IMG/VR virus record: IMGVR_UViG_3300024252_000033
Coordinates: 1-41,852 of that record
DNA length: 41,852 bases
Strand: one strand, 5' to 3'
From: a virus
Under the pieces are notes generated by a model. That model was not told where the DNA came from. It did no database searches and saw nothing but the letters and a program-made list of their open reading frames with translations. This document shows positions 1 through 8,534 of this stretch, one piece after another. Position 1 is the first letter of the stretch. Each line of letters opens with the position of its first letter. Position numbers and translations under genes: made by a program.

Positions 1-689
1 AATTCTATTAATTTTTCATCACTCTCAACTATCTCACGGAGTAGTTCAACATTATTTTCTAGGTCATTATCTTTAAAAAATACCTTCATATCTGCATTAT
101 TAAAGCCTTCTCCCTTTAGCTTAGTGGCTAAACTAGACTTTAATGATGCAACGGTTCTTTTGGGTGGTTCAATTATCTCAGTATCTTCTACCAGTTCTAT
201 CGTTGGCATATCATTAGGAGATGGAATATCCATAGCTTCCTCTACTGAATACATATTATTTAAACAAGATGGATACAATGCTCTAACACCACTAGAAACT
301 GCTCTAGCCATTAACATAGCCTTTGGCATCTTCTTCCAGTTATCTTTACTAGCTAAGCCCATTTGAGTAGCCATTTGTATAGTGTACTCGCTAACATAAG
401 ACTGACCATCTATCTCTAATCTACATACAGCTTTTTTGTCTGTAGTATCTTTCCAGTTCACTTTTCCACCAGCTCTTTGGAATCTAGCTTGTACTTCTGT
501 ACTCTTTAGTGAAGGCATCCCATTAATAACAGAATACATTTGTACCGCTTGTATTGGATGGATATTCTCAGCCTGAGCAATCAACATTAAAGTTACTGCT
601 TGTTCCGGACTCTTTAAGCCAAACATTCCACTCTTAGTTACACTTAATGCCATTGTTTGCATTTCTGCGAAAGGTACTATATTACTCAT
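1..689 (-). CDS. RecT-like ssDNA-annealing recombinase (3' end beyond window)
   Basis: Open from ATG at 689 to the left edge, 229 codons visible, so the C-terminus is missing. The N-terminal half (KSGMFGLKSPEQ, AENIHPIQAVQMY, then INGMPSLKSTEVQARFQRAGG, LASKDNWKKMP and a RALYPSCLNNMYSVEE stretch) matches my memory of phage proteins annotated as RecT, which anneal single strands during recombination-dependent replication. The last visible part is acidic and variable. It overlaps the upstream 63-codon gene by 8 bases and follows a Gp157-like gene, the usual company of RecT/SSB modules. The family call is by motif memory; another annealing family is possible. Confidence 0.62.
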   Translation of the reverse strand, partial: MSNIVPFAEMQTMALSVTKSGMFGLKSPEQAVTLMLIAQAENIHPIQAVQMYSVINGMPSLKSTEVQARFQRAGGKVNWKDTTDKKAVCRLEIDGQSYVSEYTIQMATQMGLASKDNWKKMPKAMLMARAVSSGVRALYPSCLNNMYSVEEAMDIPSPNDMPTIELVEDTEIIEPPKRTVASLKSSLATKLKGEGFNNADMKVFFKDNDLENNVELLREIVESDEKLIE

Positions 690-873
690 TATCTAACTCC
701 TCGATTATTGCTATATTTTTCTCACTTGTAAAACACATTCCGTTTATTTCTTCATTCACCCAGTCTTGGAGTTCATTACTGTTCTTGTTCTTGACTATTT
801 CATATTCTTCCTCAGTTAATTCAATAGGCTCACTTTCCCAAAACTCACAGCTTTTATAAATTATGGTTTTCAT
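682..873 (-). CDS. small acidic hypothetical protein (63 aa)
   Basis: A 63-residue acidic protein rich in Glu, with two cysteines (C9 and C47) and no recognised domain. Its ATG overlaps the stop of the Gp157-like gene and its own stop overlaps the RecT-like start, so the three are translationally coupled in one early operon. Position suggests an accessory role in recombination or replication, but nothing in the sequence shows a function. Confidence 0.7.
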   Translation of the reverse strand: MKTIIYKSCEFWESEPIELTEEEYEIVKNKNSNELQDWVNEEINGMCFTSEKNIAIIEELDNE

Positions 874-1388
874 TATCTAACTCCTATGCTTTCATTATCA
901 ACAATAGAAACACCATCTATTATTAATCCTTCTTTTAAAGCCTTCTTTAGCTCAACCTTATCAACCTCTTTCTTAACTCTCATAAACTCCCTACCGATAT
1001 TGTCCTCCGTTACAATATTCAAAGATTGACTATGCTTAACTGTGAAACTAAACTTATCAGTCTTTAGCTTCTCCTGACCGCTTGCTTTTAAAGCTGATAA
1101 CATAATCACTTTTAAATACTTAGCTTTGTTATCCATTGCTACAGCTTTTGCACTTAGTCGCTTTGCTTCTGCTTTGAGTGCCTTTGACTTTGACTCTAGC
1201 TCTTTAGTCACATAAACTGTGTTCTCTAGCTTTGCACCAAGTGTCATTTCTATTGCATTGAATAGTTCTGTTAAAGTTGCAGTATCATCTGTAACCTCTC
1301 CAGTCTCTTCGTCTACTGTATAATCTTGCGATAAATCATTTAAAGCTCTGAACTCTAATGAGATACCGAATAGTGATAAATCTTTCAT
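873..1388 (-). CDS. Gp157-like phage protein
   Basis: 171 residues with the layout of the siphovirus Gp157 family: a short variable N-terminus containing DEETGEVTD, a long charged coiled-coil core (about residues 55-105, Lys/Ala/Glu-rich), then the conserved end with LKASGQEKLKTDKFSFTV, a MRVKKEVDKVELKKALKEG motif and a closing IVDNESIGVR strand. Family members sit beside RecT, exonuclease or SSB genes; the exact activity is not established. It is the first gene of the leftmost operon, behind a TTTAAGC-type promoter at 1417-1447. Confidence 0.8.
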   Translation of the reverse strand: MKDLSLFGISLEFRALNDLSQDYTVDEETGEVTDDTATLTELFNAIEMTLGAKLENTVYVTKELESKSKALKAEAKRLSAKAVAMDNKAKYLKVIMLSALKASGQEKLKTDKFSFTVKHSQSLNIVTEDNIGREFMRVKKEVDKVELKKALKEGLIIDGVSIVDNESIGVR

Positions 1389-1416
1389 TCTCTAACTCCT
1401 TTTGTGTATAAGAAGT

Positions 1417-1447
1417 ATATTACTATGTTCCTTATATTTTGCTTAAA
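1417..1447 (-). promoter_or_regulatory. early-type promoter for Gp157-RecT operon
   Basis: On the minus strand TTTAAGC (1441-1447) is followed after 18 nt by TAATAT (1417-1422), about 29 nt before the ATG at 1388. The TTAAGC-like element resembles the upstream element reported for Helicobacter and Campylobacter vegetative promoters. The spacing differs from the 10-nt spacing of the other early-type promoters here, so the exact -10 is uncertain. Confidence 0.5.
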
Positions 1448-1465
1448 ATGTAAAGAATATATACA

Positions 1466-2227
1466 TTAAAATAAAGTATCAGCTGGAAATATTCTCTCAT
1501 TCGCTATCTTGAAGTAATCATTATCCATCTCTATGCCTATACCTCTTCGATTTGTGTTTGCACAGCCTACAAGAGTGCTTCCCGACCCACAAGTAAAGTC
1601 TAAAACCAACTCGCCCTCGTTTGTATATGTTTTAATTAGATATTCCATTAGTGCTACTGGTTTTTGTGTTGGGTGCAGTCCTCTTTCGCATTTAAAATCA
1701 AGTATAGTTTTAGGATAATTTGTATTCTCTTGAATGTATTCATCTTTATGGGATGGTCTTTGTCCTATTCCTCCAGCTTTTATATGACCATGCTTGTGAT
1801 TCTTCATGACTTTATTTAATTTCACTAACCCTTGTGGAAAGTATGGCATCCTTTTTTTTGACTGCGAAGCGTGTACTGTTACACCATCTGAAAAAATATG
1901 TACAAGTTCATGTGTAGTTATTGGTTTGTTTTTTGCTTGGGCTACTCCTGAAACCATATTTTTATACCACACCCAATCATACTTGTAGTTCTTAATATTA
2001 CTCATTCGTAAAGCACTACTAAAAGGCTCACTACCAAACAAAACTATTGCTCCATTAGGTTTTATAAGCTTATTCAGTCTTAACCACATTTCATCAAAGT
2101 CTATAACTGAATCCCATTTGCAAGCAGTTGTCCCAAAAGGGGGGTCTGTAATTATCGCATCTACAACAATACCTTCTTCTATTAATTTGTCCATAACCTC
2201 TAAACATTCGCCATTAATTAATCTCAT
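1466..2227 (-). CDS. DNA methyltransferase, beta class (N6-A or N4-C)
   Basis: 253 residues. Catalytic motif IV DPPF is at residues 28-31, and the AdoMet-binding motif FTCGSGST comes late, at 211-218, preceded by HPTQKPVALMEYL. This order (motif IV before I) defines the beta class of amino-methyltransferases. The Phe in DPPF, rather than the commoner Tyr, fits either adenine or cytosine-N4 methylation. It is the last gene of the helicase/methyltransferase operon and its ATG overlaps the stop of a 59-codon ORF. No cognate restriction enzyme is adjacent, so protection from host restriction or control of phage DNA are the likely roles. Target sequence unknown. Confidence 0.9.
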   Translation of the reverse strand: MRLINGECLEVMDKLIEEGIVVDAIITDPPFGTTACKWDSVIDFDEMWLRLNKLIKPNGAIVLFGSEPFSSALRMSNIKNYKYDWVWYKNMVSGVAQAKNKPITTHELVHIFSDGVTVHASQSKKRMPYFPQGLVKLNKVMKNHKHGHIKAGGIGQRPSHKDEYIQENTNYPKTILDFKCERGLHPTQKPVALMEYLIKTYTNEGELVLDFTCGSGSTLVGCANTNRRGIGIEMDNDYFKIANERIFPADTLF

Positions 2228-2403
2228 TTTATACCTTTAAACTTATTTAACACATTCAATTTAACAATAAACTCTTCCATTGTGCAGTCCACGACTATCT
2301 TGTCAGTCAATATGCCTTTATATACTTGCTTTTCATAGAGATGTATCACCATGTGGTTAGGTGGCATCTCGTATTCTATTTGTTTTATGTCTTGGAGTTT
2401 CAA
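2224..2403 (-). CDS. small hypothetical protein, TTG start (59 aa)
   Basis: Fills the gap between the two amino-methyltransferase genes. The TTG at 2403 overlaps the upstream TGA (TTTTGA) and sits behind the good ribosome site AAGGGAG; an ATG 12 codons in (2367) has no comparable site. The stop overlaps the next ATG (AAATGAG). Product: 59 residues, with EMPPNHMVIHLYEKQVY near the start. No family recognised. The tight overlaps at both ends support it being real. Confidence 0.6.
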   Translation of the reverse strand: MKLQDIKQIEYEMPPNHMVIHLYEKQVYKGILTDKIVVDCTMEEFIVKLNVLNKFKGIK

Positions 2404-3125
2404 AATAAACTCCCTTGCACTGCTTCTAGTCTTTTGTTTGCTATTTCCACATAATCGGCTTCAAGTTCGCAACCGCACCAATCTAAGTTTAGTGATTTAC
2501 AAGCTATCGCAGTTGTTCCACTTCCCATGAAAGGGTCGAAGATTTTACAGTCATCTGTTTTGTAATCTCTAAGAATGTTCTCAAACAGCTTGCTAGGTTT
2601 TTGTGTTGGATGAAATCTTTTATCTTTATTTTTCATGTCTTGTTGTATCATCCCGCTATATAGAAATCTGTATATCTTTGCAGGTTTTTTATAGCTAGTC
2701 CAAGCCATTTCACAGTCTGCAAAGTCGTTAGAATATTTGTCCTCTACTCTTTTATCCCAAATCAACCAAGAAGATGTTGGTTCTAGTGCTTGAGTAAAAT
2801 AATTTCCACCGAAAATAATCTGGTGCTTACTTACTCTTTTCATCTCATTAAAAATTTCTAATGATGGTATTTTTTCATCCCATTCTGTATTGTGGCTCGA
2901 GTAATCATTTCTAAATGCTCCCCCGACTTTAACCGCACCACTCGTAACATAATTCATCTTATTAATGTTTATCCCATAAGGAGGGTCTGTCAAAACCAAA
3001 TCAAAGTAATTATCAGGTACTTGCTTCATAAACTCTAAGCAGTCTATGTTGTGTATTTTGTTCATTTTATCTTGCATATCAAATTCCTTAATCTCGTTTT
3101 CCATTTCTTTTAGTGTTTGACTCAT
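2400..3125 (-). CDS. DNA methyltransferase, beta class, DPPY (probably N6-adenine)
   Basis: 241 residues. DPPY is at residues 47-50 and DPFMGSGTT at 197-205, with HPTQKPSKLFENIL between; again motif IV precedes motif I, so beta class. The region between (IIFGGNYFTQAL, SSWLIWDKR) matches small phage adenine methyltransferases. It differs clearly from the DPPF enzyme downstream, so the phage carries two distinct amino-methyltransferases of probably different specificity. The first 20 residues are a charged extension; a start at M21 (MNKIHNIDCLEFM) is possible but the first ATG is kept. Lies between the helicase and the 59-codon ORF in one operon. Confidence 0.9.
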   Translation of the reverse strand: MSQTLKEMENEIKEFDMQDKMNKIHNIDCLEFMKQVPDNYFDLVLTDPPYGININKMNYVTSGAVKVGGAFRNDYSSHNTEWDEKIPSLEIFNEMKRVSKHQIIFGGNYFTQALEPTSSWLIWDKRVEDKYSNDFADCEMAWTSYKKPAKIYRFLYSGMIQQDMKNKDKRFHPTQKPSKLFENILRDYKTDDCKIFDPFMGSGTTAIACKSLNLDWCGCELEADYVEIANKRLEAVQGSLF

Positions 3126-3148
3126 TTTATTAATCCTTTTTTTTGTTG

Positions 3149-4651
3149 TTATATATAAGCAATAGCACTAAGCTTATGCCCTTTAGCCTTGAGTTCTTCT
3201 ATCTTAGCTAGTATTTCACTAGGCTCTCGTTCTAGTGCTTTAAAGGCTACTATCTTGTGAGTCACCCACTTCCAATTATATTTTAGCTCTTTAGCTATAT
3301 CTTTTAAAACTAATTCCACTTTATCCCAGTTATCAGAACCATTCATAGTTTCTTCATATTGCACTTCCTTTAATTCCTTATCCGTAAGTAGTATTTTTCG
3401 CTCAACCTTTTCAGCACCACATTTACACTTCACATAAAACTCTATAGCCTTAGTGGTAATCTTCATTTCTATGTTACCAGCTTGTAATTGAACTCCGCAT
3501 GACTCACAAAAGTTGAGATTATACACAGCCATATTTTCCTCAACTAAAGTATGTGCATTAGAGCAACGATAAGTGGTCTTATTAATATAAGTTAGCTCAT
3601 CCTTAGCATAAGCCTTTCGTGATATTATTTTCATGTCCTCTTGGCAGGTTTGGCATACTTTAGCTTTCTTCTTTGTCTTGACTCTATTCATATCTAGCCT
3701 TTGCATTGGGTGGTGATTAGTTCTCTTTAGAACCTCGCAGCAATCTATCACTAATGCCTCATCATCAGGATTATTATAATCTATTCTAGTAGCCCTTCCT
3801 ACACATTGAATAAATAAAGGGATTGACTTCATAGGTCTACACATCATAATGCAGTTTATAGATGGAATATCTACACCTACGGTTATCATTTCTACATTTA
3901 TTAGCAGTTCTATTTCACCGCTCTCAAAAGCTTTTAAAGTTCCATCATTCTTCTTTTTTGAGTGTATGGTTTCGGCTACTATTCCGTTAGCAATAAATTC
4001 ATCTTTTAGACTTTCCGCGTGTTTTGTATCTATTGCGAATAGCAGAGTCTTTTTGTCTTTTGCATATAAGTTATATGTATCAACTATATCCTTTTTAATT
4101 TCAGGCTTATCCATCACATCAAAAGACTGCTGTTTATTAAAATCTTTACCACTTGACTTAATTACAGATGTATCCACTTTAGATGTAGATAAAACTCTAA
4201 TAGGTTTTGCATATCCCATCTTGACCAAATCAGGCAGCTGAACTAAATCTACTATATAATCAAACTTTAAAGCATATCCGGACTCATCAATAGGAGTACC
4301 ACTTAGAGTTATAGAATACTTACTTTTAATATTATCTTTAAGTTTAGAGCCATGCCCCCAGCTTTCATCTATTATTGCTAAGTCAAACAACTCGGTAGGA
4401 ACTTTCCCGTGAGCTTGTAGAGTTCCATAAGTAATATCTAAATCAGCAAAGTGTTGCTTCATTTGCTCTATCAGTATAGTTCTAAAGCTAAAAAATCCTA
4501 TCTTCTTATCTTTAGCCATCTCTAGCATTAATTTAGCTACAAGCGATTTACCAGCACCCACTGATAAGCATAGTGCGATATGTTTATGACCATTTAAAAA
4601 AGCTTCTCTGCATTTAACTATTGCATCTAGCTGATAATCTCTCGGCTTCAT
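3149..4651 (-). CDS. SF2 (DEAD/DEAH-type) helicase with C-terminal zinc-binding region
   Basis: 500 residues. Motif Q/I: RDYQLDAI then SVGAGKS (Walker A, about 29-36). Motif II is the variant IDES (94-97), motif III SGTP (117-120), and motif VI QCVGRATRID near 280. Together these are the two RecA-like folds of an SF2 DNA/RNA helicase or translocase. After the helicase core there are cysteine pairs (CQTC, then CESC and CKCG) that could bind zinc. Phage enzymes of this type unwind replication or recombination intermediates. It follows a 57-codon ORF by two bases. Confidence 0.88.
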   Translation of the reverse strand: MKPRDYQLDAIVKCREAFLNGHKHIALCLSVGAGKSLVAKLMLEMAKDKKIGFFSFRTILIEQMKQHFADLDITYGTLQAHGKVPTELFDLAIIDESWGHGSKLKDNIKSKYSITLSGTPIDESGYALKFDYIVDLVQLPDLVKMGYAKPIRVLSTSKVDTSVIKSSGKDFNKQQSFDVMDKPEIKKDIVDTYNLYAKDKKTLLFAIDTKHAESLKDEFIANGIVAETIHSKKKNDGTLKAFESGEIELLINVEMITVGVDIPSINCIMMCRPMKSIPLFIQCVGRATRIDYNNPDDEALVIDCCEVLKRTNHHPMQRLDMNRVKTKKKAKVCQTCQEDMKIISRKAYAKDELTYINKTTYRCSNAHTLVEENMAVYNLNFCESCGVQLQAGNIEMKITTKAIEFYVKCKCGAEKVERKILLTDKELKEVQYEETMNGSDNWDKVELVLKDIAKELKYNWKWVTHKIVAFKALEREPSEILAKIEELKAKGHKLSAIAYI

Positions 4652-4652
4652 C

Positions 4653-4826
4653 TCAAAACTCCATCACTAACTGCTTATACACATAAGGCATAAACATATC
4701 TTTCTTAGGAGTACAATCCCACTCACCTTGTAGCAACTTAACATTCTTCATTTCGTAGCTATAGTTACCATTTGACCTTTGGCATTTGTATTTTCTAGTG
4801 CAGCCTATTGCATTGCAGTATTGCAT
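4653..4826 (-). CDS. small cysteine-containing hypothetical protein (57 aa)
   Basis: 57 residues beginning MQYCNAIGCTRKYKC, with four cysteines (4, 9, 15, 38), possibly a metal site. Its ATG overlaps the TAA of the C5-methyltransferase gene (TAATG) and its TGA ends one base before the helicase ATG. The overlaps and the protein-like composition support a real gene; function unknown. Confidence 0.6.
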   Translation of the reverse strand: MQYCNAIGCTRKYKCQRSNGNYSYEMKNVKLLQGEWDCTPKKDMFMPYVYKQLVMEF

Positions 4827-6049
4827 TAGAATAATCCTCCACTTGGTATTGGGTTGTATAGCTGTCTAATAATACTTCTCATTGTATTCACTTCAATCGC
4901 ATTTCCAGCTATTTTATAACTTTGAGTGTCTGAATTTATCAGGTTTATATCTTTATCGTTAATCCCTTGAAGTCTAAAACACTCTCTTGGTGTTAATCTT
5001 CTTATCCTAAAGGCCTCTTTATTTTCAATAACAACATTATCTTTCTGAACACTTGTCAAACAATTACTGGTCCCACTCTCATTTATTTCTAACATTTGCT
5101 GAGTCGGAAGGCCAGCCGTTCTTGATTTTGGATTATCAGGGTTACGACCTCTTATTGCTCCAATCATTACCCCTTGATTACAAGAACAGTCTAAAGTTTG
5201 TGCGACTCCTTTTCCTACTCTTCCTCTTCTTGTCTTGCTATCAGGGTGTGTAAAGTTTATGCTGTCGTTCTCTGTTGCTACTTCATAACCACAATTTGTT
5301 GCACTTTTCACCATCACTTTAGGCTCTCTATTCCCCCCTCCCATTGTCGTTAAGCAGTTACACATATCATCTTCTTTGTTTACTCGGTCTATTCCCATGC
5401 TTTCATATTTTGGATTTATCATAGAATTAATTACTTTTTCACTCAAGTAGTACTTCTCATCAACACCATCTTCCAAATAATCCCGTAATACTTTATCAAG
5501 CTTTTCGTGTGGTGCAAAGTTAAACTCGTGATACTTGTCTACATCTAAAAAACCAACGATAAAAACTCTCTCTCTGTTTTGAGCCGTTCCATGTTCTTTT
5601 GCATTTAGAACTTTTGATGCGATTAAATATCCCATATCTTGAAAGGTTTTAACCACCTCTTTATAATCTCGCCCATCATTTGAACTTAATAAGCCTTTCA
5701 CATTCTCAAATATAAATGTTTTTGGCATCATCTCGCTCATAACTCTTGCACCTTCTCGAAATAAGCTTGATTTTTCCCCATCAAAACCTTTTCGCTTCCC
5801 TGCAAGTGATAAATCCTGACATGGAGAACCCCATATAAATAAATCTACCTCATCTTTATATTTTCTAGCATCTAAATCTGAAATATCATTATAAAAAGTT
5901 TTAGGCTCTCCGTGAAACTCTAAATATTGAAGTCTTGCATACTTATCCCACTCACAAGCGAAAACGACCTCATGTTCAACATCTTCATATCTTAGTGCAA
6001 ATTCAGGTGCGGCAAGTCCACCACTAAATGCTGTTGCTAACTTTATCAT
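4826..6049 (-). CDS. DNA cytosine-5 methyltransferase
   Basis: 407 residues with the full C5 motif series: motif I FSGGLAAPEFAL (a variant of FxGxGG), catalytic SPCQ with the nucleophilic Cys at 77, ENV at 115-117, QNRERVF at 157-163, a variable target-recognition region, RRLTPRECFRLQG, and the closing motif X as AGNAIEVN. It methylates C5 of cytosine in a short site that cannot be read from sequence. This is the third methyltransferase of the operon and has a different chemistry from the other two; no restriction partner is adjacent. Confidence 0.93.
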   Translation of the reverse strand: MIKLATAFSGGLAAPEFALRYEDVEHEVVFACEWDKYARLQYLEFHGEPKTFYNDISDLDARKYKDEVDLFIWGSPCQDLSLAGKRKGFDGEKSSLFREGARVMSEMMPKTFIFENVKGLLSSNDGRDYKEVVKTFQDMGYLIASKVLNAKEHGTAQNRERVFIVGFLDVDKYHEFNFAPHEKLDKVLRDYLEDGVDEKYYLSEKVINSMINPKYESMGIDRVNKEDDMCNCLTTMGGGNREPKVMVKSATNCGYEVATENDSINFTHPDSKTRRGRVGKGVAQTLDCSCNQGVMIGAIRGRNPDNPKSRTAGLPTQQMLEINESGTSNCLTSVQKDNVVIENKEAFRIRRLTPRECFRLQGINDKDINLINSDTQSYKIAGNAIEVNTMRSIIRQLYNPIPSGGLF

Positions 6050-6051
6050 CT

Positions 6052-6291
6052 TTACCCCTCCAACTCAATAGCACGATTAATACTATCACGAGCCTCTTTC
6101 AAGTCCTGTATGGCATCTTTGTACCCACGCTTACCATTTGCTAATAACTTTTTAATAGCGTGTTGTGTTGCAGGATTAACCACTTCAAACGCTTTTAATA
6201 CATCATAAACATCAATCGTTATGCTTTTGCATTTTCTATTGTATTTATTCTCGCCTACTTCTATTTCCATTTCTTTGTATGTTTTACTCAT
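6052..6291 (-). CDS. conserved phage hypothetical protein (79 aa)
   Basis: 79 residues. The core DVYDVLKAFEVVNPATQHAIKKLL followed by GKRGYKDAIQDLKEA resembles a small protein I recall from many phages beside replication genes; no function is established to my knowledge. It overlaps the primase-helicase stop by one base and ends two bases before the C5-methyltransferase, so it is co-translated with the replication genes. Confidence 0.75.
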   Translation of the reverse strand: MSKTYKEMEIEVGENKYNRKCKSITIDVYDVLKAFEVVNPATQHAIKKLLANGKRGYKDAIQDLKEARDSINRAIELEG

Positions 6292-8288
6292 TAAAAAATC
6301 CCCGCTACATCATCCATAGAATAAGTAGTCTCAGTAAAACTAATATTCGCACTATCTTGAGTATTCATTAGACTTATCATCCAACCATTACCACCAACTT
6401 TTTTCCACTTGAACTCAGTCCCTTTTAAATCACTAAGTAATTTTCCGACCTTATTCGCTCCACATCTTCCTTTTAATTCAGCCTTAATATCATTAACTCC
6501 CATCTCTCCATTTTTTAACACCTCTTTTATCAATCCTAAAACATCATCCTCTTTTGTTTCAGGTGGTAAATCCTCTTTAAAGAATTCCATCTCATCAAAG
6601 TCTAGTCTAAAAGATAGCTTAGGCTCTAGTAATGCTCTTGCTTTACTATTCTCTAGCATTAGATATTTACTCTCTTCTATCTTTGATATATAAGTCATAT
6701 TATCGCTAGATGCTTCTATAACTTGTGATCCTACATAGTTTAACTTCCCATCTTCATCTTTACCCTTTCTAGTGTGGTGTAAAACGATTATAGTAGCACC
6801 AAATACATCACGAACTTGCTGGAGAGTGTCAAACATTGGATTAATGCTTTTATCATCATTAATAGAGCCATTTATAAAGTTCTTTAATGAGTCAATTACT
6901 ACTAAAGTCTTACTTCCGCTATCTTTGAAATTAGTGAGCATTTGTAAATCATCAAACATGTCTGTTTTAGATGCAGTCGAACCCGTGTAGTAAGTTACAT
7001 TATCATCACCATTCTTATCCATTAACTTTACAATTCTATCTTTAGTATACACTAGTGGATTATCGCCATCAAAGTAGATAACATTATCTATAGCTTTAGT
7101 TGAGAATAGTTTGTTTATAATCGCAAAAGTTAAGGCTGATTTACCAACATTTGGCTGACCTACAAAAGTAGTTATTTGTTTGTGAGGTAGCAAACCATCA
7201 ATAAGCATTTTCATATTCTCAGTCTCTAGGATTGTTTGTCGTGTTACAGATTTATTTTTCTTTTTTAGTAGTGTTTGCCAGTCGCTAGTCTTTTCATTGC
7301 TAAGTGACCCAACATAAGCCAACAAGTCTGATTTAAACTTAGCTATATCATCATACTCAATCACTAAATCTTTGAAGTCTGTACCTTTTAGCTTGTAAAT
7401 ATTTCTAAACTCATCATAGTCAAACTTCTTTTTGTCACAAACTGTCTCTTCCATTAATCGATTAATTACATTTTGTCCAGCATCGCCATCATCACCCATG
7501 AATATTAGTTCTCGACCTTGAGTAAGCTCAAAAGGTATATCACCTTTATATGAAGCACTTGGTAGTGAGATAACCGAGTAGCCCATAAGAATAGCCACTA
7601 AATAATCACTTGTTCCCTCTGTAACTATAGTAAGTGGATTCTCTGTAAGTCTAGTGTATAAGAAGTTAGATTTTACACCCTCTAAGCCACACCACTTAAC
7701 CATATTGTCACCGACCATCTTCCATCTATACTTTAAACATTGCTCGTGACCATGCTCATCTCTAATAAGAATCATAGTTGTATCTTCGTGCTTTGCTTTT
7801 CTAACACTACTAACAAAATAAGCTATGTCATCTTCATCACCACTTTCAAACACTCTCTTTGGAGCAAACTCATCAAGCAATTTCTTATGTGCTTTGTCTT
7901 TAAAGTTAAGCTCTATTTGCTGGTCAAAGATTTTACGGATTGTTGATGGTGACATATAATCTTGCTGAGGAATTGGTGCTAACTTCTTAGCTTGTAATTG
8001 AGGTGTATTTTTTATGCCTAGCATATCTTTTAAATCCTTAATAGTGTCGGGAAGTGATTTACCACTTGCTCCCATGTAGAAGTCTATAACACTTCCAGAC
8101 TTATCACCAAAATCTGAAAAAGTATTAGTTGATGGAACTAATTTAAGAGATGAAGTCTTTTCACTTCTGAGTGGGTTATGTTTACAGTTCATAAACTTAG
8201 ATTTTGAGCCAAGCTGAGGCTGAGCATTAAACATCTCAGCTAAGTATACAATTGAGATGTCTTTTTTAATTTGTTCTAATTCGTCCAT
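6291..8288 (-). CDS. bifunctional primase-helicase (Toprim + RecA-like ATPase)
   Basis: 665 residues. The N-terminus (1-75) has the shape of a CHC2 primase zinc domain, but only C35 and H37 remain; the usual CxxC is replaced by FSDFGDKSGS, so it probably binds no zinc. Toprim follows, with Glu at 224 (VTEGTSDYL) and DDGDAG at 266-271. Then a RepA/DnaB-like ATPase with Walker A GQPNVGKS (377-384), Walker B LVVIDSL and a HHTRKGK sensor stretch. The C-terminal 80 residues look like a small winged-helix. It would make primers and unwind DNA at the fork. First gene of the large early operon, behind the structured leader at 8330-8557. Confidence 0.9.
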   Translation of the reverse strand: MDELEQIKKDISIVYLAEMFNAQPQLGSKSKFMNCKHNPLRSEKTSSLKLVPSTNTFSDFGDKSGSVIDFYMGASGKSLPDTIKDLKDMLGIKNTPQLQAKKLAPIPQQDYMSPSTIRKIFDQQIELNFKDKAHKKLLDEFAPKRVFESGDEDDIAYFVSSVRKAKHEDTTMILIRDEHGHEQCLKYRWKMVGDNMVKWCGLEGVKSNFLYTRLTENPLTIVTEGTSDYLVAILMGYSVISLPSASYKGDIPFELTQGRELIFMGDDGDAGQNVINRLMEETVCDKKKFDYDEFRNIYKLKGTDFKDLVIEYDDIAKFKSDLLAYVGSLSNEKTSDWQTLLKKKNKSVTRQTILETENMKMLIDGLLPHKQITTFVGQPNVGKSALTFAIINKLFSTKAIDNVIYFDGDNPLVYTKDRIVKLMDKNGDDNVTYYTGSTASKTDMFDDLQMLTNFKDSGSKTLVVIDSLKNFINGSINDDKSINPMFDTLQQVRDVFGATIIVLHHTRKGKDEDGKLNYVGSQVIEASSDNMTYISKIEESKYLMLENSKARALLEPKLSFRLDFDEMEFFKEDLPPETKEDDVLGLIKEVLKNGEMGVNDIKAELKGRCGANKVGKLLSDLKGTEFKWKKVGGNGWMISLMNTQDSANISFTETTYSMDDVAGIF

Positions 8289-8329
8289 AATAATTCTTCG
8301 AGATTATTGATTTTAAGAGGGAAAGAAGA

Positions 8330-8420
8330 GGAGTCTCAATTCACTTCAATCACTATTCAATATAGTAAACTCTTAACGGAGTGCCGAAACACTCGTGGAA
8401 TTGAGACTCCGTTAAAAGTT
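8330..8420 (-). promoter_or_regulatory. mutually exclusive leader hairpins upstream of primase
   Basis: In the minus-strand RNA, stem B pairs 8406-8420 with 8368-8382 (15 pairs, one G-U), with a small hairpin GAGUG/CACUC (8390-8394 with 8379-8383) competing for its inner end. Stem A pairs 8398-8410 with 8330-8342 (13 perfect pairs) and is followed by a pyrimidine-rich UCUUCUUUCCCUCUU run. A and B share 8406-8410, so they cannot form together. The G-U pair exists only in the minus-strand RNA (A/C mismatch on plus), which points to function in the leader of the primase operon. Confidence 0.55.
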
Positions 8421-8423
8421 TGT

Positions 8424-8459
8424 AAAAATAGCTATAGTCACCAAATCAAACTATAGCTA
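8424..8459 (-). terminator. Rho-independent terminator-like hairpin
   Basis: Perfect 10-bp stem (8450-8459 with 8429-8438) with an 11-nt loop, followed on the minus strand by five U (8428-8424). The stem is AT-rich. It lies between the lysis cassette and the primase gene and contains the stop codon of the 26-codon leader ORF, so it may end lysis transcripts and/or attenuate the early operon. Confidence 0.6.
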
Positions 8460-8518
8460 AAAAAGGGCAGAACTAACGAAAAACCATAGGAGGTATTTTT
8501 CTGTAAGACAACCGTCAT
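8438..8518 (-). CDS. possible 26-aa leader peptide
   Basis: ATG at 8518 behind AAGTAAGGCA, 26 codons, ending in TGA inside the loop side of the terminator hairpin. The product (MTVVLQKNTSYGF, then a hydrophobic SLVLPFFSYSLIW) has no known family. Its position, after a promoter and ending in a terminator, is what a transcription-attenuation leader peptide would look like. It may be fortuitous. Confidence 0.35.
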   Translation of the reverse strand: MTVVLQKNTSYGFSLVLPFFSYSLIW

Positions 8519-8534
8519 TGCCTTACTTGATAGA

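Noticed and set aside
1445-1466. AATGTA/TACATT hairpin after the DPPF methyltransferase as a terminator
   Set aside because: Only six A/T-rich pairs with a 9-nt loop; too weak, and it overlaps the promoter element.
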